From Sphingobacterium spiritivorum ATCC 33861 (lineage in GTDB: Bacteria > Bacteroidota > Bacteroidia > Sphingobacteriales > Sphingobacteriaceae): a stretch of DNA of 64,000 nt. The stretch's first letter is position 1. The number at the start of each line of letters is the position of its first letter. Where the stretch lies: NCBI RefSeq assembly GCF_000143765.1, contig NZ_GL379770.1, positions 2,072,903 to 2,136,902 on the forward strand, in the 5' to 3' direction. The notes beneath the pieces are model-generated. The model was not told the DNA's origin. It saw only the letters and a program-made list of their open reading frames with translations, and ran no database searches. Shown in pieces: positions 29,101-37,986 of the stretch. The position numbers and the translations under genes were made by a program.

Positions 29101-29977
29101 ACTTGGTATTGAACAATTGATCTAATCGGTTTTCATATTCATAGTAGTTTATACTTTTATAGAGCTCTTCCCTAGTCTGCATCGTATCCAGTACTGCGGC
29201 CTGGCCTCCATCCTTTCGTATATGACTGTACACATTTGCTGCTGCCTTATTAGCTGCCCGAAATGCGGAAAGCGGATACAGGACGATAGCAACCCCGGCT
29301 TCGCCCAATTCCTCTTTAGTAAATAAGGGTGTCTGCCCGAATTCCGTAATATTTGCCAGAACGGGTAATCCGGTTGCCTCACTAAAACGGGTATATTCCT
29401 CCAATGTGTGAACAGCTTCAGCAAAGATAAAGTCTGCTCCAGCTTCTTTATAGGCAACAGCCCGGTCGAGTGCTTTATCTATTCCCTCGGATGCTAATGC
29501 ATCTGTACGGGCGCCGATAACAAAATTGACATCAGTACGGGCATCCACTGCGGCTTTGATTCTGTCTGCCATTTCATCCGTGCTCACGAGTTCTTTACCC
29601 GGACGATGGCCGCAGCGTTTGGCTCCTACCTGATCTTCCATATGAACCGCTGCTGCACCGGCCTTTACAAGCGAACGAATAGTACGGGCGACATTAAAAG
29701 CTGAAGGACCAAATCCTGTATCAATATCCACCATCAACGGCAGTGTACATACGTTGCTGATCCGCTCTACATCGATCAGTACATCCTGTAAATTGGTAAT
29801 ACCCAGATCAGGTACACCTAAAGATCCGGCAGCGACACCTCCTCCGGAGAGATAAATAGCCTTAAATCCGGCCTGTTGTGCCAGCAAAGCATGATTAGCA
29901 TTGATCGCACCGACCACCTGCAATGGTTTCTCATTCTTGATTGCTTCTCTGAAAAGAAGCCCTGGTGAGTTTATCAT
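29081..29977 (-). CDS. prpB: 2-Methylisocitrate lyase
   Basis: A 298-residue enzyme of the isocitrate lyase/PEP mutase superfamily that cleaves 2-methylisocitrate to pyruvate and succinate. Diagnostic features are [18 protein letters not shown], the metal-binding DIDTGFG and the catalytic loop KRCGHRPGK with its Cys. It is the first gene of the prpBCD set. The roughly 375 bp upstream must contain the promoter. No PrpR-type regulator lies beside it. Confidence 0.94.
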   Translation of the reverse strand: MINSPGLLFREAIKNEKPLQVVGAINANHALLAQQAGFKAIYLSGGGVAAGSLGVPDLGITNLQDVLIDVERISNVCTLPLMVDIDTGFGPSAFNVARTIRSLVKAGAAAVHMEDQVGAKRCGHRPGKELVSTDEMADRIKAAVDARTDVNFVIGARTDALASEGIDKALDRAVAYKEAGADFIFAEAVHTLEEYTRFSEATGLPVLANITEFGQTPLFTKEELGEAGVAIVLYPLSAFRAANKAAANVYSHIRKDGGQAAVLDTMQTREELYKSINYYEYENRLDQLFNTKYDERNK

Positions 29978-30352
29978 ATAATTGGAAATTGAAAATAAAC
30001 AGAAAGCGATCCGGAGGATTTCAGACGTTTCTGTTTTATATCTGTATGTTGAACGCTATCAAATTTCAAGCGTCCAAACCTTCTCTTTAAAGATACAAAT
30101 AAAATTTTAGCGTGTTCAATATTTAACGATGCAATTTAATCGTATCATTTATTTTAAAACGTTTAATCACGATCAATTATTACAATCTAAAAACGTTAAT
30201 TGAGGAGAAAAAAAGATTAAATAAGAGGATTACCGAAGTAAAAATTTAAACATCTATATTTTAGCACCTCAATGCCATTCATTTTAATCAAAGGTACATA
30301 TGTTTTAAAGAAGTAGGATCTGTGTTGCAACATCCGCTGTTGCTATATATTT
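29978..30352. other. Intergenic region upstream of prpB
   Basis: About 375 AT-rich bases. Two similar half-sites, AAAACGTTTAATC near 30155 and AAAACGTTAATTG near 30190, could be regulator sites for the prp operon, but this is speculative. No RNA gene is visible. Confidence 0.35.
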
Positions 30353-30355
30353 GGA

Positions 30356-30553
30356 GTGTTTGCTGTCATGGCAATTGTAAATGTACCTCTTAATAATCGA
30401 CTGGACGCTTTTCAAATTAACGATTCTACAGCGGATCAGATTCGTGAAATGCTGGATATTTTTCAAGAATGGTGGAATTTCTGGAATAACAGACGAACTT
30501 TTGCCGCTATTGTCACTATAGTTCTGGTGCTTATTTCCTGTATTACAAAATAA
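30356..30553 (+). pseudogene. Remnant of a DUF1772-type membrane protein
   Basis: A 65-residue open frame from a GTG. Its sequence (NVPLNNRLDAF, then a Trp-rich FQEWWNFWNNRRTF and a final hydrophobic helix) matches the C-terminal half of DUF1772 (anthrone-oxygenase-like) membrane proteins, in which N-VP-LN-x2-L is the hallmark. The N-terminal helices are missing: the frame meets a TAG about 40 bases upstream. I read it as a 5'-truncated remnant. A functional short protein cannot be excluded. Confidence 0.6.
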
Positions 30554-30574
30554 AAATAACGGTTCTGGAATTCT

Positions 30575-31243
30575 CTAATCGAGGTTGCGCTGAGAAATTT
30601 TGAGTTTGTTATAATCGGCTATATAGCGAATGAATACATCCTGATTATAGCTCTTTTCTCTTGCTAAGCTTTGAGAAAGTACAGCTTCATCTTCAATAAG
30701 TTTCAACAGGTTCTCAGCCCGTTTTTTTGTTTGTTTTCCAAACAAATCCATTCCAGAATTTGCAATTTCAACTATCTCGCCTGTAGATTTTTTCACAGCA
30801 TAATACTTTACAGAGATGGAAGCAGTCGGCCCCATTACCGTCCCACGATTTCCAACTCCATAATTCCTATGTCTGGGAGAACCATTATACACCTTTTCGA
30901 AAGCATATATCGCAATTTCTCCCTCCTGTATAAGCTCTGCAAATACAGGCTTCACAACCGCCGTTTTCTCCATAGTACTTTGTACTGAAGAGGAGGCATA
31001 AATCTTATTTCCAGAGGCATTGTAAGCCCTGGAGACCTCAGCCGGTTTGTATACCTTAATTCCGTTTTTACTTTCAAATCTCAACTTATTGTCTTTTAAG
31101 GATCGGATCTTTCCGTATAGCGTATCTCCTTGCATAGTGATGATATAATCTTCTACCCGAGTCTGCGCCTGACTATAGGCATTCGAAATCATTATACAGA
31201 AGCATATTACAACTGCTGTTAAAGAGAAGGCATTATATTTCAT
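30575..31243 (-). CDS. Hypothetical secreted protein
   Basis: A 222-residue protein with a signal peptide (cleavage near SNAYSQAQ). The N-terminal part of the mature chain reads as a small beta domain: IITMQGDTLYGKIRSLKDNK followed by KVYKPAEVSRAYN, a pattern seen in many bacteroidotal exported proteins. The C-terminal part is helical and charged. I cannot give a function. It converges with the DUF1772 remnant and stands alone. Confidence 0.75.
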   Translation of the reverse strand: MKYNAFSLTAVVICFCIMISNAYSQAQTRVEDYIITMQGDTLYGKIRSLKDNKLRFESKNGIKVYKPAEVSRAYNASGNKIYASSSVQSTMEKTAVVKPVFAELIQEGEIAIYAFEKVYNGSPRHRNYGVGNRGTVMGPTASISVKYYAVKKSTGEIVEIANSGMDLFGKQTKKRAENLLKLIEDEAVLSQSLAREKSYNQDVFIRYIADYNKLKISQRNLD

Positions 31244-31301
31244 GACGTTATATTACAATGTAAGGCTACAAAGATAAAAAAATCCGGGGAGACTAACTTT
31301 C

Positions 31302-31517
31302 TTATGAATTACATATCTCCCGGATGTATCTGCCCGGATCTTTTTCTACAACTACTTCATTCTTTTCCAGTTGTTGTATAATCCGGTTATGCTCTGCACT
31401 TGTTTTATTCTGACTTAGTTTTTTTGACTCTGTAAAGTCAACACCTGTAATTCAAAAGCAAGGATATCTTTCTTCATCCAGTAAGTTAAATTCCGTAACC
31501 ATTTTTTTGAGTTCCAT
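31302..31517 (-). pseudogene. Small gene interrupted by an in-frame TGA
   Basis: From ATG at 31517 one frame runs for 72 codons to TAA at 31302, broken only by a TGA at codon 22 (31452-31454). The conceptual product reads MELKKMVTEFNLLDEERYPC, then F, stop, ITGVDFTESKKLSQNKTSAE and a further 28 residues of normal-looking composition. A single nonsense mutation in a small helical protein explains this best. I do not know the family. Selenocysteine is unlikely because no SECIS-like hairpin is evident. Confidence 0.5.
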
Positions 31518-31664
31518 ATCTTCATTATTCCCATATAAAAATAAAAGTTTTTATGCTGAGCCTCATAAAATTGTATGATAATGACAAATTAGCCAGTTTC
31601 AGGGATACAATACTTCTTCTTTATTGAGCATCTTTGTCCTAACAATATGTATTAGTATTACAAT

Positions 31665-32561
31665 ATGAAGAGAATTAATATTACGTTGGCTGCATTACTT
31701 GTTTTTTGCACCACAACATTTGCACAAAGCAAAAAAATGTTCAGAATTGATTACAGTACTTTTTCACAGGAAGAAGCAGACAACAGCCAGGATAATGAAC
31801 AGGAAATTATTTTCCAGGGTTGGGTAAATAAGGATTTTATCCGCTTTTATGTACATGGGGAAGATCCGACAGTACAACTAACAAATAAAAAGACAGGCAG
31901 TTCTACGATGCTATATCCCGGACTAAAACAGTTTGGAACTATATATGGTGAAAATGAAGCTCCCGCTGACCACAATTTTGATGATCTAGATATTCAATAT
32001 GTGGCAGGAAAACAAAAAACAATTGCAGGATATACCTGTAAACTTGCACAAATCAATGCTTCTGAAGATACAGATGGTGCCTATTCACTGGAAATCTGGT
32101 ATACAGAACAAATCCCAAGTATTTATTGGGGAGATTACGAATTCCTAAAAAAACTTCCCGGTGCAGCACTAAGTATGAGTGTTATGGGAAGCGGTTTTAT
32201 TGCCAATAAAATTGTGCAGGAAGATGTTGCAGAAACGTTGTTAACTATACCTCAGGATTACGCTGAAATGGAGGAAATTGCAGAAGAAGCTGTAGAACCT
32301 GAATCGCTGGGAGAAGGTGTCTACCAATATACAGATGAAAACACTGGATTATACGGATTGAGAGATGAAGAAGGGAATGTAATTACTCAACCTAAATTTA
32401 CGTCGATACTCCACTTTTACGAAGGTAATGCAGTAGCAAGCGATGCGGATTACAACTATGGAACCATTGATCCTAAAGGCAATACGGTAATTCCATTTAA
32501 TTACAGTTTCCTGTCTTTTGATACCAATAGCGAACAATATCTTTTTATAAAAAAAGATTAA
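31665..32561 (+). CDS. Secreted GLPGLI-like protein with WG repeats
   Basis: A 298-residue protein with a signal peptide (cleavage near TTFAQSKK). The middle part resembles DUF4412/GLPGLI-type exported proteins: LDIQYVAGKQKTIAGYTCKL followed by EIWYTEQIPSIYWGDYEFLK. The C-terminus holds two WG repeats (GLYGLRDEEGNVITQPKFTS and NYGTIDPKGNTVIPFNYSF). It is the last chromosomal gene before the integrative element and appears intact, so the element did not insert inside it. Confidence 0.8.
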   Translation: MKRINITLAALLVFCTTTFAQSKKMFRIDYSTFSQEEADNSQDNEQEIIFQGWVNKDFIRFYVHGEDPTVQLTNKKTGSSTMLYPGLKQFGTIYGENEAPADHNFDDLDIQYVAGKQKTIAGYTCKLAQINASEDTDGAYSLEIWYTEQIPSIYWGDYEFLKKLPGAALSMSVMGSGFIANKIVQEDVAETLLTIPQDYAEMEEIAEEAVEPESLGEGVYQYTDENTGLYGLRDEEGNVITQPKFTSILHFYEGNAVASDADYNYGTIDPKGNTVIPFNYSFLSFDTNSEQYLFIKKD

Positions 32562-32810
32562 TAAAAAGCAAAAGTACGCAAAGCGATTAAAACCGCTACT
32601 ATACAATGCTTTATAAATGTGTAGTCTTAGTTTGGAACTCGGTGTCTGATAGGTTTTGGGCTTAAATTGACAAGGTTAGGTTACTAATTCGTTACCGATT
32701 GATAAAGGCAACTATATAGCTTAACTGATTATATTTCAGTCTTTTGCACCCTTTTTTATATTCCCTTGTAACTCAATGTAATTTAATTTTAAACGTTAAA
32801 CATTTGAGTT
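32562..32810. other. Left boundary region of the integrative element
   Basis: About 250 bp between the last host-like gene and the integrase. The left attachment site should lie here, but the right end of the element is outside the window, so no direct repeat can be shown. A GGTTACTAATTCGTTACC dyad-like stretch is seen near 32682-32699, and TTTTGCACCC near 32743. Neither matches the CTnDOT core GTAnnTTTGC exactly. Confidence 0.4.
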
Positions 32811-34061
32811 ATGGAGCAGACAAAAAAATCGACGTTCAAACTGCTTTTCTATTTGAAAAAGAACGAACTGAAAAAGAACGGTAATGCCCCGGTTATGGCA
32901 CGTATTACCATTGATGGAACACCGAAAACTTTCGGGACAAAGTTAGAAATTAACCCTAATAGTTGGGATTTAAAACACGGACGGGTTCAGGGCAAAAGTG
33001 CCACAGCTTTGAGCATCAACCAAAAGCTGGACAATATACGGGGACGTATCGACAAGATTTATGAAGATATGCTGAAGCACGAGGGCTTTGCAACTGCCCA
33101 AAAAGTAAAGCTCTCTTTTCTCGGTGTTGGTGTAATGGATGATGCCATATTGAAAGTTTTTAACGACCAGAATGTTGAATTTAAAAGATTGGTTGATAAA
33201 GAGGAGCGTTCACAAGGAACTTACAACAAATACATCACTGTTTACAATCATCTTACGGAATTTATAAAAGAGCGTTATCACAGGGAAGATATGGCATTTC
33301 GGGAACTGACGGCAGATTTTATCCGTGAGTTTGACTTTTACCTCCGCTACGATAAGCAATGCGCCCATAACACGGTTTGGATTTACACAATGCCTGTTAT
33401 TGCTTTGGCTGAACTGGCTATCAAAAAAGGGCTGATACGTGATAATCCTTTTGAGGATTACGAAATAAGTATGGAAGAAACCGACAGAGGGTACATACTG
33501 AAAGAAGACGTTGAAAAGCTGATGATGTGTCAGGTTCCGCATAAAAGATATGAACTTGTAAAAGATATTTTTATTTTCAGTTGCTTTACAGGATTGGCTT
33601 ACGCTGATATTAAGAAATTGACAAGAAGCAATATTCAATCATTCTTTGACGGTCATCAATGGATTATCAGCCGGAGAAAGAAATCTGATGTTGCTTCCAA
33701 TGTTCGGTTAATGGAAATCCCTAAACGTATCATTGAGAAATATCAGGGTACAACAAGGAATGAATTTATCTTTCCGGTTCCTACCAATGCAACCTGCAAT
33801 ACGCACATAGGTAAATTGGTTGAAAAGGCAGAGATTATCACGGAGCAAAAAGTAACCTTTCACACCGCAAGACATACTTTTGGAACAATGTTTCTGACCG
33901 AGGGCGTACCGCTTGAAAGCCTTAGCAAAATGATGGGGCATAAAAACATTTCCACCACACAAATTTATGCTAAAATCACAAGCCAAAAAATCAGCAAGGA
34001 TATGGATTTGGTTACACCGAAATTCAAAGCAATGGAAGAGGCATTTATGATGGCAATCTAA
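32811..34061 (+). CDS. int: Tyrosine recombinase (integrase) of the element
   Basis: A 416-residue phage-type integrase of the bacteroidotal conjugative-transposon group. It has an N-terminal arm-binding domain (FYLKKNELKKNGNAPVMARI), a SAM-like core-binding domain and a catalytic domain. Visible catalytic residues are HTARHTF (HxxR), the His in MMGHKN and the nucleophile Tyr in TTQIYAKI. The first catalytic Arg, normally in FTGLRY, is Ala here (FTGLAYADIKKL). IntDOT also lacks it, so this is a family trait and not damage. A terminator follows. Confidence 0.95.
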   Translation: MEQTKKSTFKLLFYLKKNELKKNGNAPVMARITIDGTPKTFGTKLEINPNSWDLKHGRVQGKSATALSINQKLDNIRGRIDKIYEDMLKHEGFATAQKVKLSFLGVGVMDDAILKVFNDQNVEFKRLVDKEERSQGTYNKYITVYNHLTEFIKERYHREDMAFRELTADFIREFDFYLRYDKQCAHNTVWIYTMPVIALAELAIKKGLIRDNPFEDYEISMEETDRGYILKEDVEKLMMCQVPHKRYELVKDIFIFSCFTGLAYADIKKLTRSNIQSFFDGHQWIISRRKKSDVASNVRLMEIPKRIIEKYQGTTRNEFIFPVPTNATCNTHIGKLVEKAEIITEQKVTFHTARHTFGTMFLTEGVPLESLSKMMGHKNISTTQIYAKITSQKISKDMDLVTPKFKAMEEAFMMAI

Positions 34062-34083
34062 TCCGCTTTTATCTAACCACAAG

Positions 34084-34112
34084 AAGCAGAACTTAACGGT
34101 TCTGCTTTTTTT
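34084..34112 (+). terminator. Rho-independent terminator after the integrase gene
   Basis: AAGCAGAAC (34084-34092) pairs with GTTCTGCTT (34099-34107), followed by a T-run, 22 bp after the integrase stop codon. Confidence 0.88.
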
Positions 34113-34475
34113 ATGCCCATACTTTTTTATTACTCCTCCTTTGTTTCAGACTATTGAAGCCTGTTCATAATTGACATAAAAATTAGGAATAGAAAATTTC
34201 CACAATCAACCGGTAAAAAGGCAGCTAAGTTATAGCGGGCAGCCATCGCACACACCCACCAATAAAAAAAACGAATGAACGGTTTCCCCCTAAAGGAACC
34301 CCCATTAAATCATTTTTTTTCTTGGTCATCGCTGTTGCCCGCTTGGATTATCTGCTTTCTTTTTTCCGGTTTTTCTTTTGGAAAATATTATGCGAAGCGG
34401 AGCAGACCACAACAGGAAGCAGGAAGCGAGAAAAGCGAACGTAACAAAATGTCAAACTTTTAAAACAGAACGATT
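34113..34475. other. Intergenic region before ssb
   Basis: About 360 bp. A 62-codon frame at 34275-34463 with one hydrophobic stretch is present but has no recognisable homologue, so I do not call it. The region should hold the promoter of the ssb operon. Confidence 0.35.
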
Positions 34476-34868
34476 ATGAACATCATCGGACGACTAACAA
34501 GGGATGCGGAAGTAAGAACCCTTAACAACGACAAGCAAGTAGTAAACTTTTCGGTAGCGAGCAACGAAAGCTACAAGAACAAACAAGGCGAGCGTGTAGA
34601 GCAAACGACCTACTTCGATTGTGCCTACTGGCTATCTGCAAACGTGGCAAGACTGCTGACAAAAGGCACATTGGTAGAACTCACAGGGCGAGTGAATACA
34701 CGAGCGTGGATAGGCAAAGACGGCGAAGCACATTCGGGGCTGAACTTTCATACCTCACAAATCAAACTGCACGGAGGTAGCAGGAGAGCCGAAACCATAC
34801 AAGCTACTGCACAAGCCGAGAACAACAAGGTTACAGCACAGGGAGCAGATGACGACCTCCCATTCTAA
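34476..34868 (+). CDS. ssb: Single-stranded DNA-binding protein
   Basis: A 130-residue SSB with an OB fold (MNIIGRLTRDAEVRTL, VNFSVASNESYKN, LVELTGRVNTRAW) and the acidic C-terminal tail DDDLPF that recruits repair and replication proteins. Element-borne SSBs protect DNA transferred as a single strand. It is the first gene of a rightward set (DUF932 and four small proteins) that ends at the hairpins near 37744. Confidence 0.95.
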   Translation: MNIIGRLTRDAEVRTLNNDKQVVNFSVASNESYKNKQGERVEQTTYFDCAYWLSANVARLLTKGTLVELTGRVNTRAWIGKDGEAHSGLNFHTSQIKLHGGSRRAETIQATAQAENNKVTAQGADDDLPF

Positions 34869-34910
34869 CAACGAGTATTCAATCATTTTTTAACATCAAA
34901 ATTTATCAAA

Positions 34911-35984
34911 ATGGCACATAACATTCATTTCAACGAGCAAACAGGAAAGCACAGTTTCTTTTCAGTACAGCAAAAAGCGTGGCACGGTTTGGGGCAAATC
35001 GTAGAGCAATACCCAACGAGCGAGGAAGCTATCAAATACGCAGGGTTAGATTACGATGTCGTAAAATCCCCACTGTTTACCAAAGGTTCGGGCATTATCG
35101 AAACTGCCAACGGTATAGAAATAGGTAGCACCGAATTAGAAGTACCTAACTATTTCGCTAACATACGCACCGATAACAATGCAGTATTGGGTGTAGTCGG
35201 TAAGGATTACCACATTGTACAAAATCGGGAAGCCTTTAATTTTTTTGATGCTATTGTAGGTGGTGGCGAAGGTATCCTGTACGAAACCGCAGGGGCATTG
35301 GGCAAAGGGGAACGCATCTTTATCACTGCCAAACTGCCCGATTATATCCGTGTAGGCAATGGCGATGATGTAACGGAAAAGTACATTTTTCTAACCACTT
35401 CGCACGATGGTAGCGGAAGTATTACCGCAGCATTTACGCCTATCCGTATCGTATGCCAAAACACGCTGAATGCCTCACTACGCAGTATGACCAATGTAGT
35501 CCGTATCAAACATACTTCGGGAGCAAAACAACGTATCGAGAACGCCCACAAGATTATGGGGCTTGCCAACACATTGAGCAACCAATTAGAGGGCATTTTC
35601 AATAATTGGACAAAGGTAAAAGTATCAGACCGAGAAGTAAGAAAGCTAATCCAGTTGGCACTTTGCCCGAACAAAGAAACACTTGACCTTATCAACAAAG
35701 GGGCTGACGATGAAGTTTCCACCGTGTTCAAAAACGTGGTTGATAATGCGCTTCTATATGCTATGACAGATGATGCACAACAGATGAACACGACCAAAGG
35801 GACTTTGTTCGGAGCATACAACGCTGTTACAGGCTACTTTCAGAATGTACGCAATTACAAAGATGATGAAGCCAAATTACAGAGCATTGTATTGGGTGGT
35901 ACTGCCCAACTCAAATCACAGAAAGCATTTGAATTGTGTACCGCATTTGCTTTGGACGGTGCGGAAATCCTAAACCTTAATTAG
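34911..35984 (+). CDS. DUF932 phage/plasmid-like protein
   Basis: A 357-residue protein of the DUF932 (TIGR03299, formerly DUF945) family. Signatures are the N-terminal QQKAWHGLGQIVEQYPTSEE, GKDYHIVQNREAFNFFDAIV and TPIRIVCQNTLNASLR. The family is widespread on plasmids, phages and conjugative elements and its biochemical role is unknown. It is 42 bp downstream of ssb and probably co-transcribed. Confidence 0.88.
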   Translation: MAHNIHFNEQTGKHSFFSVQQKAWHGLGQIVEQYPTSEEAIKYAGLDYDVVKSPLFTKGSGIIETANGIEIGSTELEVPNYFANIRTDNNAVLGVVGKDYHIVQNREAFNFFDAIVGGGEGILYETAGALGKGERIFITAKLPDYIRVGNGDDVTEKYIFLTTSHDGSGSITAAFTPIRIVCQNTLNASLRSMTNVVRIKHTSGAKQRIENAHKIMGLANTLSNQLEGIFNNWTKVKVSDREVRKLIQLALCPNKETLDLINKGADDEVSTVFKNVVDNALLYAMTDDAQQMNTTKGTLFGAYNAVTGYFQNVRNYKDDEAKLQSIVLGGTAQLKSQKAFELCTAFALDGAEILNLN

Positions 35985-36036
35985 ATAACAACAGGCTACC
36001 GCCTTAAATGGTGGTAGCCTACTATAAAACAACAAT

Positions 36037-36447
36037 ATGAAAGCATTACATAAAATGGACAACTTAGATAAAGGCGAATTGCTTTGCAGGCTATTCCCCG
36101 AAGAAATGGCGAACATTCAGAACGCCGTAAAAAAGCAGTGCGAATACTTTCTGAAAAATGAAATTACCATTCGTGAGGGTTGGTATCAAAAGGGCTTTTT
36201 TACCGCAGAATTTTGGTACAGGCTTGTGCAGGATGCACACAGGATAATCGAGAAGAACGAGGACAAACTTCTCAAAAAACCACGCTGGTTTGCAGACCAT
36301 TTTTTTGACGGATACAACGCAATATTTGCGATGCACTGCCTTATCGAATATGCACAGACAGAGGACTGTAAACCCAATCTAAAACAGGCTATACACCTAA
36401 TATTCGGAAGTGAGCCTTTATTAAAAATAACCTTAAACGATAAATAA
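36037..36447 (+). CDS. Hypothetical element protein
   Basis: A 136-residue, mostly helical, soluble protein. It contains YQKGFFTAEFWYRLVQDAHR and HCLIEYAQTEDCKP but no motif that I can name. Its stop is followed 2 bp later by the next start, so it belongs to the ssb operon. Function unknown. Confidence 0.72.
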   Translation: MKALHKMDNLDKGELLCRLFPEEMANIQNAVKKQCEYFLKNEITIREGWYQKGFFTAEFWYRLVQDAHRIIEKNEDKLLKKPRWFADHFFDGYNAIFAMHCLIEYAQTEDCKPNLKQAIHLIFGSEPLLKITLNDK

Positions 36448-36449
36448 TT

Positions 36450-36938
36450 ATGCCAAATTGGTGCAACAATACGGTTGTCTTCGAGGGGAAGCCTGAAGCA
36501 ATCGAACAGGTAACACAGCTATTCAAATCAATGGCTGAAAGAGAAAGGAAAGAGAATTGCGGACAACTGCCCGATTTCATAGACGACAGTAACGGCGGAT
36601 ATTTCTTTGAGGTTTACGAAAGCGATACGGGAATATTCAATTATCAAACAAAATGGTCGCCAAATGCGGAAGCAGTTAAGCAGATAGCCGAGCATTACAA
36701 CATAGATTTCCAATTGGATTATGAGGAATTAGGTTGTTTGGTATATGGCAGGACAATGTTTTCTGACAAGCTACTCATAGATATTTATCTGGAAGACGAA
36801 GATTTTGACAGCTACGAATTAGACAAGGAAACAGACACCTACCATTTTGAGGGCAAGGAGTACGACAGCGAATGGGAAATACTCGACACTCTATTAGAAC
36901 GTAAAATCGAAAATCAGTTAAACACCATTAAAATTTAG
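36450..36938 (+). CDS. DUF1281/YubB ferredoxin-like-domain protein
   Basis: A 162-residue protein that starts with MPNWCNNTVVFEGKPEAI, the hallmark of the DUF1281/YubB-type ferredoxin-like-fold family found on plasmids and conjugative elements. The C-terminal half is acidic. The fold name does not imply an iron-sulphur cluster. It lies in the ssb operon and its role is unknown. Confidence 0.8.
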   Translation: MPNWCNNTVVFEGKPEAIEQVTQLFKSMAERERKENCGQLPDFIDDSNGGYFFEVYESDTGIFNYQTKWSPNAEAVKQIAEHYNIDFQLDYEELGCLVYGRTMFSDKLLIDIYLEDEDFDSYELDKETDTYHFEGKEYDSEWEILDTLLERKIENQLNTIKI

Positions 36939-36942
36939 AACG

Positions 36943-37380
36943 ATGAAACTATCCGATAAAGCGACAGCACATATTTTGGTTAAAGCCAACACCAATAGCG
37001 AATGGGATAATTGCGAGTTTGCAATTATCCATCTATCCGAAGAATGGAAACAGGAACAGGCAAAACGGCTTGCATTGGTTAAGCCGTTAGAGGGCAATCA
37101 TTATTTCTGCTCAATGAACTACTATGATACGGCAGTAGATTTTTATTGCACAGGCGAAGACGATACCCCGAACATTGAAGAAATGCTAAACGATAAAGAA
37201 TGGGCATTTGTGGAGCTTGACGAGGGGGAGCAGGAAATGTTTACCGCACCCGAAAACCGATTGGACTGTTACAGGCTTGTATTGCGTGCAAACGGTACAG
37301 GCTACTATACAGCATACGGCAAGCACACCAGCGAGGAATTTTGGACGGAAGAATTTTCATTAATCCAATTAACGGCTTAA
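36943..37380 (+). CDS. Hypothetical element protein
   Basis: A 145-residue acidic, soluble protein that I do not recognise. It begins 4 bp after the DUF1281-like gene and looks beta-rich (YRLVLRANGTGYYTAYGKHT near the C-terminus). It is probably translated from the ssb operon transcript. Confidence 0.7.
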   Translation: MKLSDKATAHILVKANTNSEWDNCEFAIIHLSEEWKQEQAKRLALVKPLEGNHYFCSMNYYDTAVDFYCTGEDDTPNIEEMLNDKEWAFVELDEGEQEMFTAPENRLDCYRLVLRANGTGYYTAYGKHTSEEFWTEEFSLIQLTA

Positions 37381-37403
37381 TCAATAAACCCCAATTTCAA
37401 TTT

Positions 37404-37736
37404 ATGACACGTTCAAATCTTCATATCAAATTGAGCAACGGCAAATCTCTTATTTGCGTTGCCGACAGCAGCAGCGCACCCGAACAGGGATATATCGTTG
37501 AAAGGCTTTTTTTGCCTTTGTTATCCCTTGACAACAGTGAGCAAGAACTCGAAATGCTTACGGAGCATTGTACAATGGATGAAAGGCGGATAAACGCAGA
37601 CTACCGCTATTTAATAGACCTTACCACCAAAGAAGTAAAGTTCTTTGAAGAGCATTACAGCTACACAAAAGACACGTTCAGGAAAGGCAAGGATATAACG
37701 GAACGTTATGACGAGTATTTAAAAACCATAAGCTAA
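37404..37736 (+). CDS. Hypothetical small element protein
   Basis: A 110-residue protein from ATG 37404. An ATG upstream at 37341 would overlap the previous gene and add 21 unlikely residues, so I prefer 37404. It is acidic and soluble, and I do not recognise the family. It is the last gene of the ssb operon and is followed at once by a GC-rich hairpin. Confidence 0.65.
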   Translation: MTRSNLHIKLSNGKSLICVADSSSAPEQGYIVERLFLPLLSLDNSEQELEMLTEHCTMDERRINADYRYLIDLTTKEVKFFEEHYSYTKDTFRKGKDITERYDEYLKTIS

Positions 37737-37743
37737 AATAGCA

Positions 37744-37810
37744 GCCGCCTGACCCGAAAAGTCGGGCGGCAAAAAGACAGATCCTCCCGATGGTTGGGCA
37801 GTCTTTTTGC
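37744..37810 (+). terminator. Tandem hairpins ending the ssb operon
   Basis: GCCGCCTGAC (37744-37753) pairs with GTCGGGCGGC (37761-37770) around CCGAAAA. Overlapping its 3' side, GCAAAAAGAC (37769-37778) pairs perfectly with GTCTTTTTGC (37801-37810). The second hairpin has internal T residues on its 3' arm. Termination or mRNA 3'-end protection is likely. Confidence 0.55.
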
Positions 37811-37986
37811 TTTAAATTGGTGCAATCCCCTTTAGCAAAATGCGCCCTTACACAAATCCTTTCTTTTCCATTTTACCAAACAGGTTGCGACATTATTGCT
37901 TGGGATATTCATTATCCCATAATTTATTATTGGGGGATTACTTTCTTTCGTGAGTTCTGCGGAAAAGAAAGTAACAAAGAAACCTG

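Noticed and set aside
31452..31454. TGA as a selenocysteine codon
   Set aside because: No SECIS-like hairpin is evident downstream and the context does not resemble a redox motif.
32738..32752. TTTTGCACCC as an attachment-site core like that of CTnDOT
   Set aside because: It does not match GTAnnTTTGC beyond the final TTTGC, and the other end of the element is not in the window to test for a repeat.
34275..34463. 62-codon frame with a hydrophobic stretch before ssb
   Set aside because: No homologue or ribosome binding site is recognised, and the region is better explained as the ssb promoter region.
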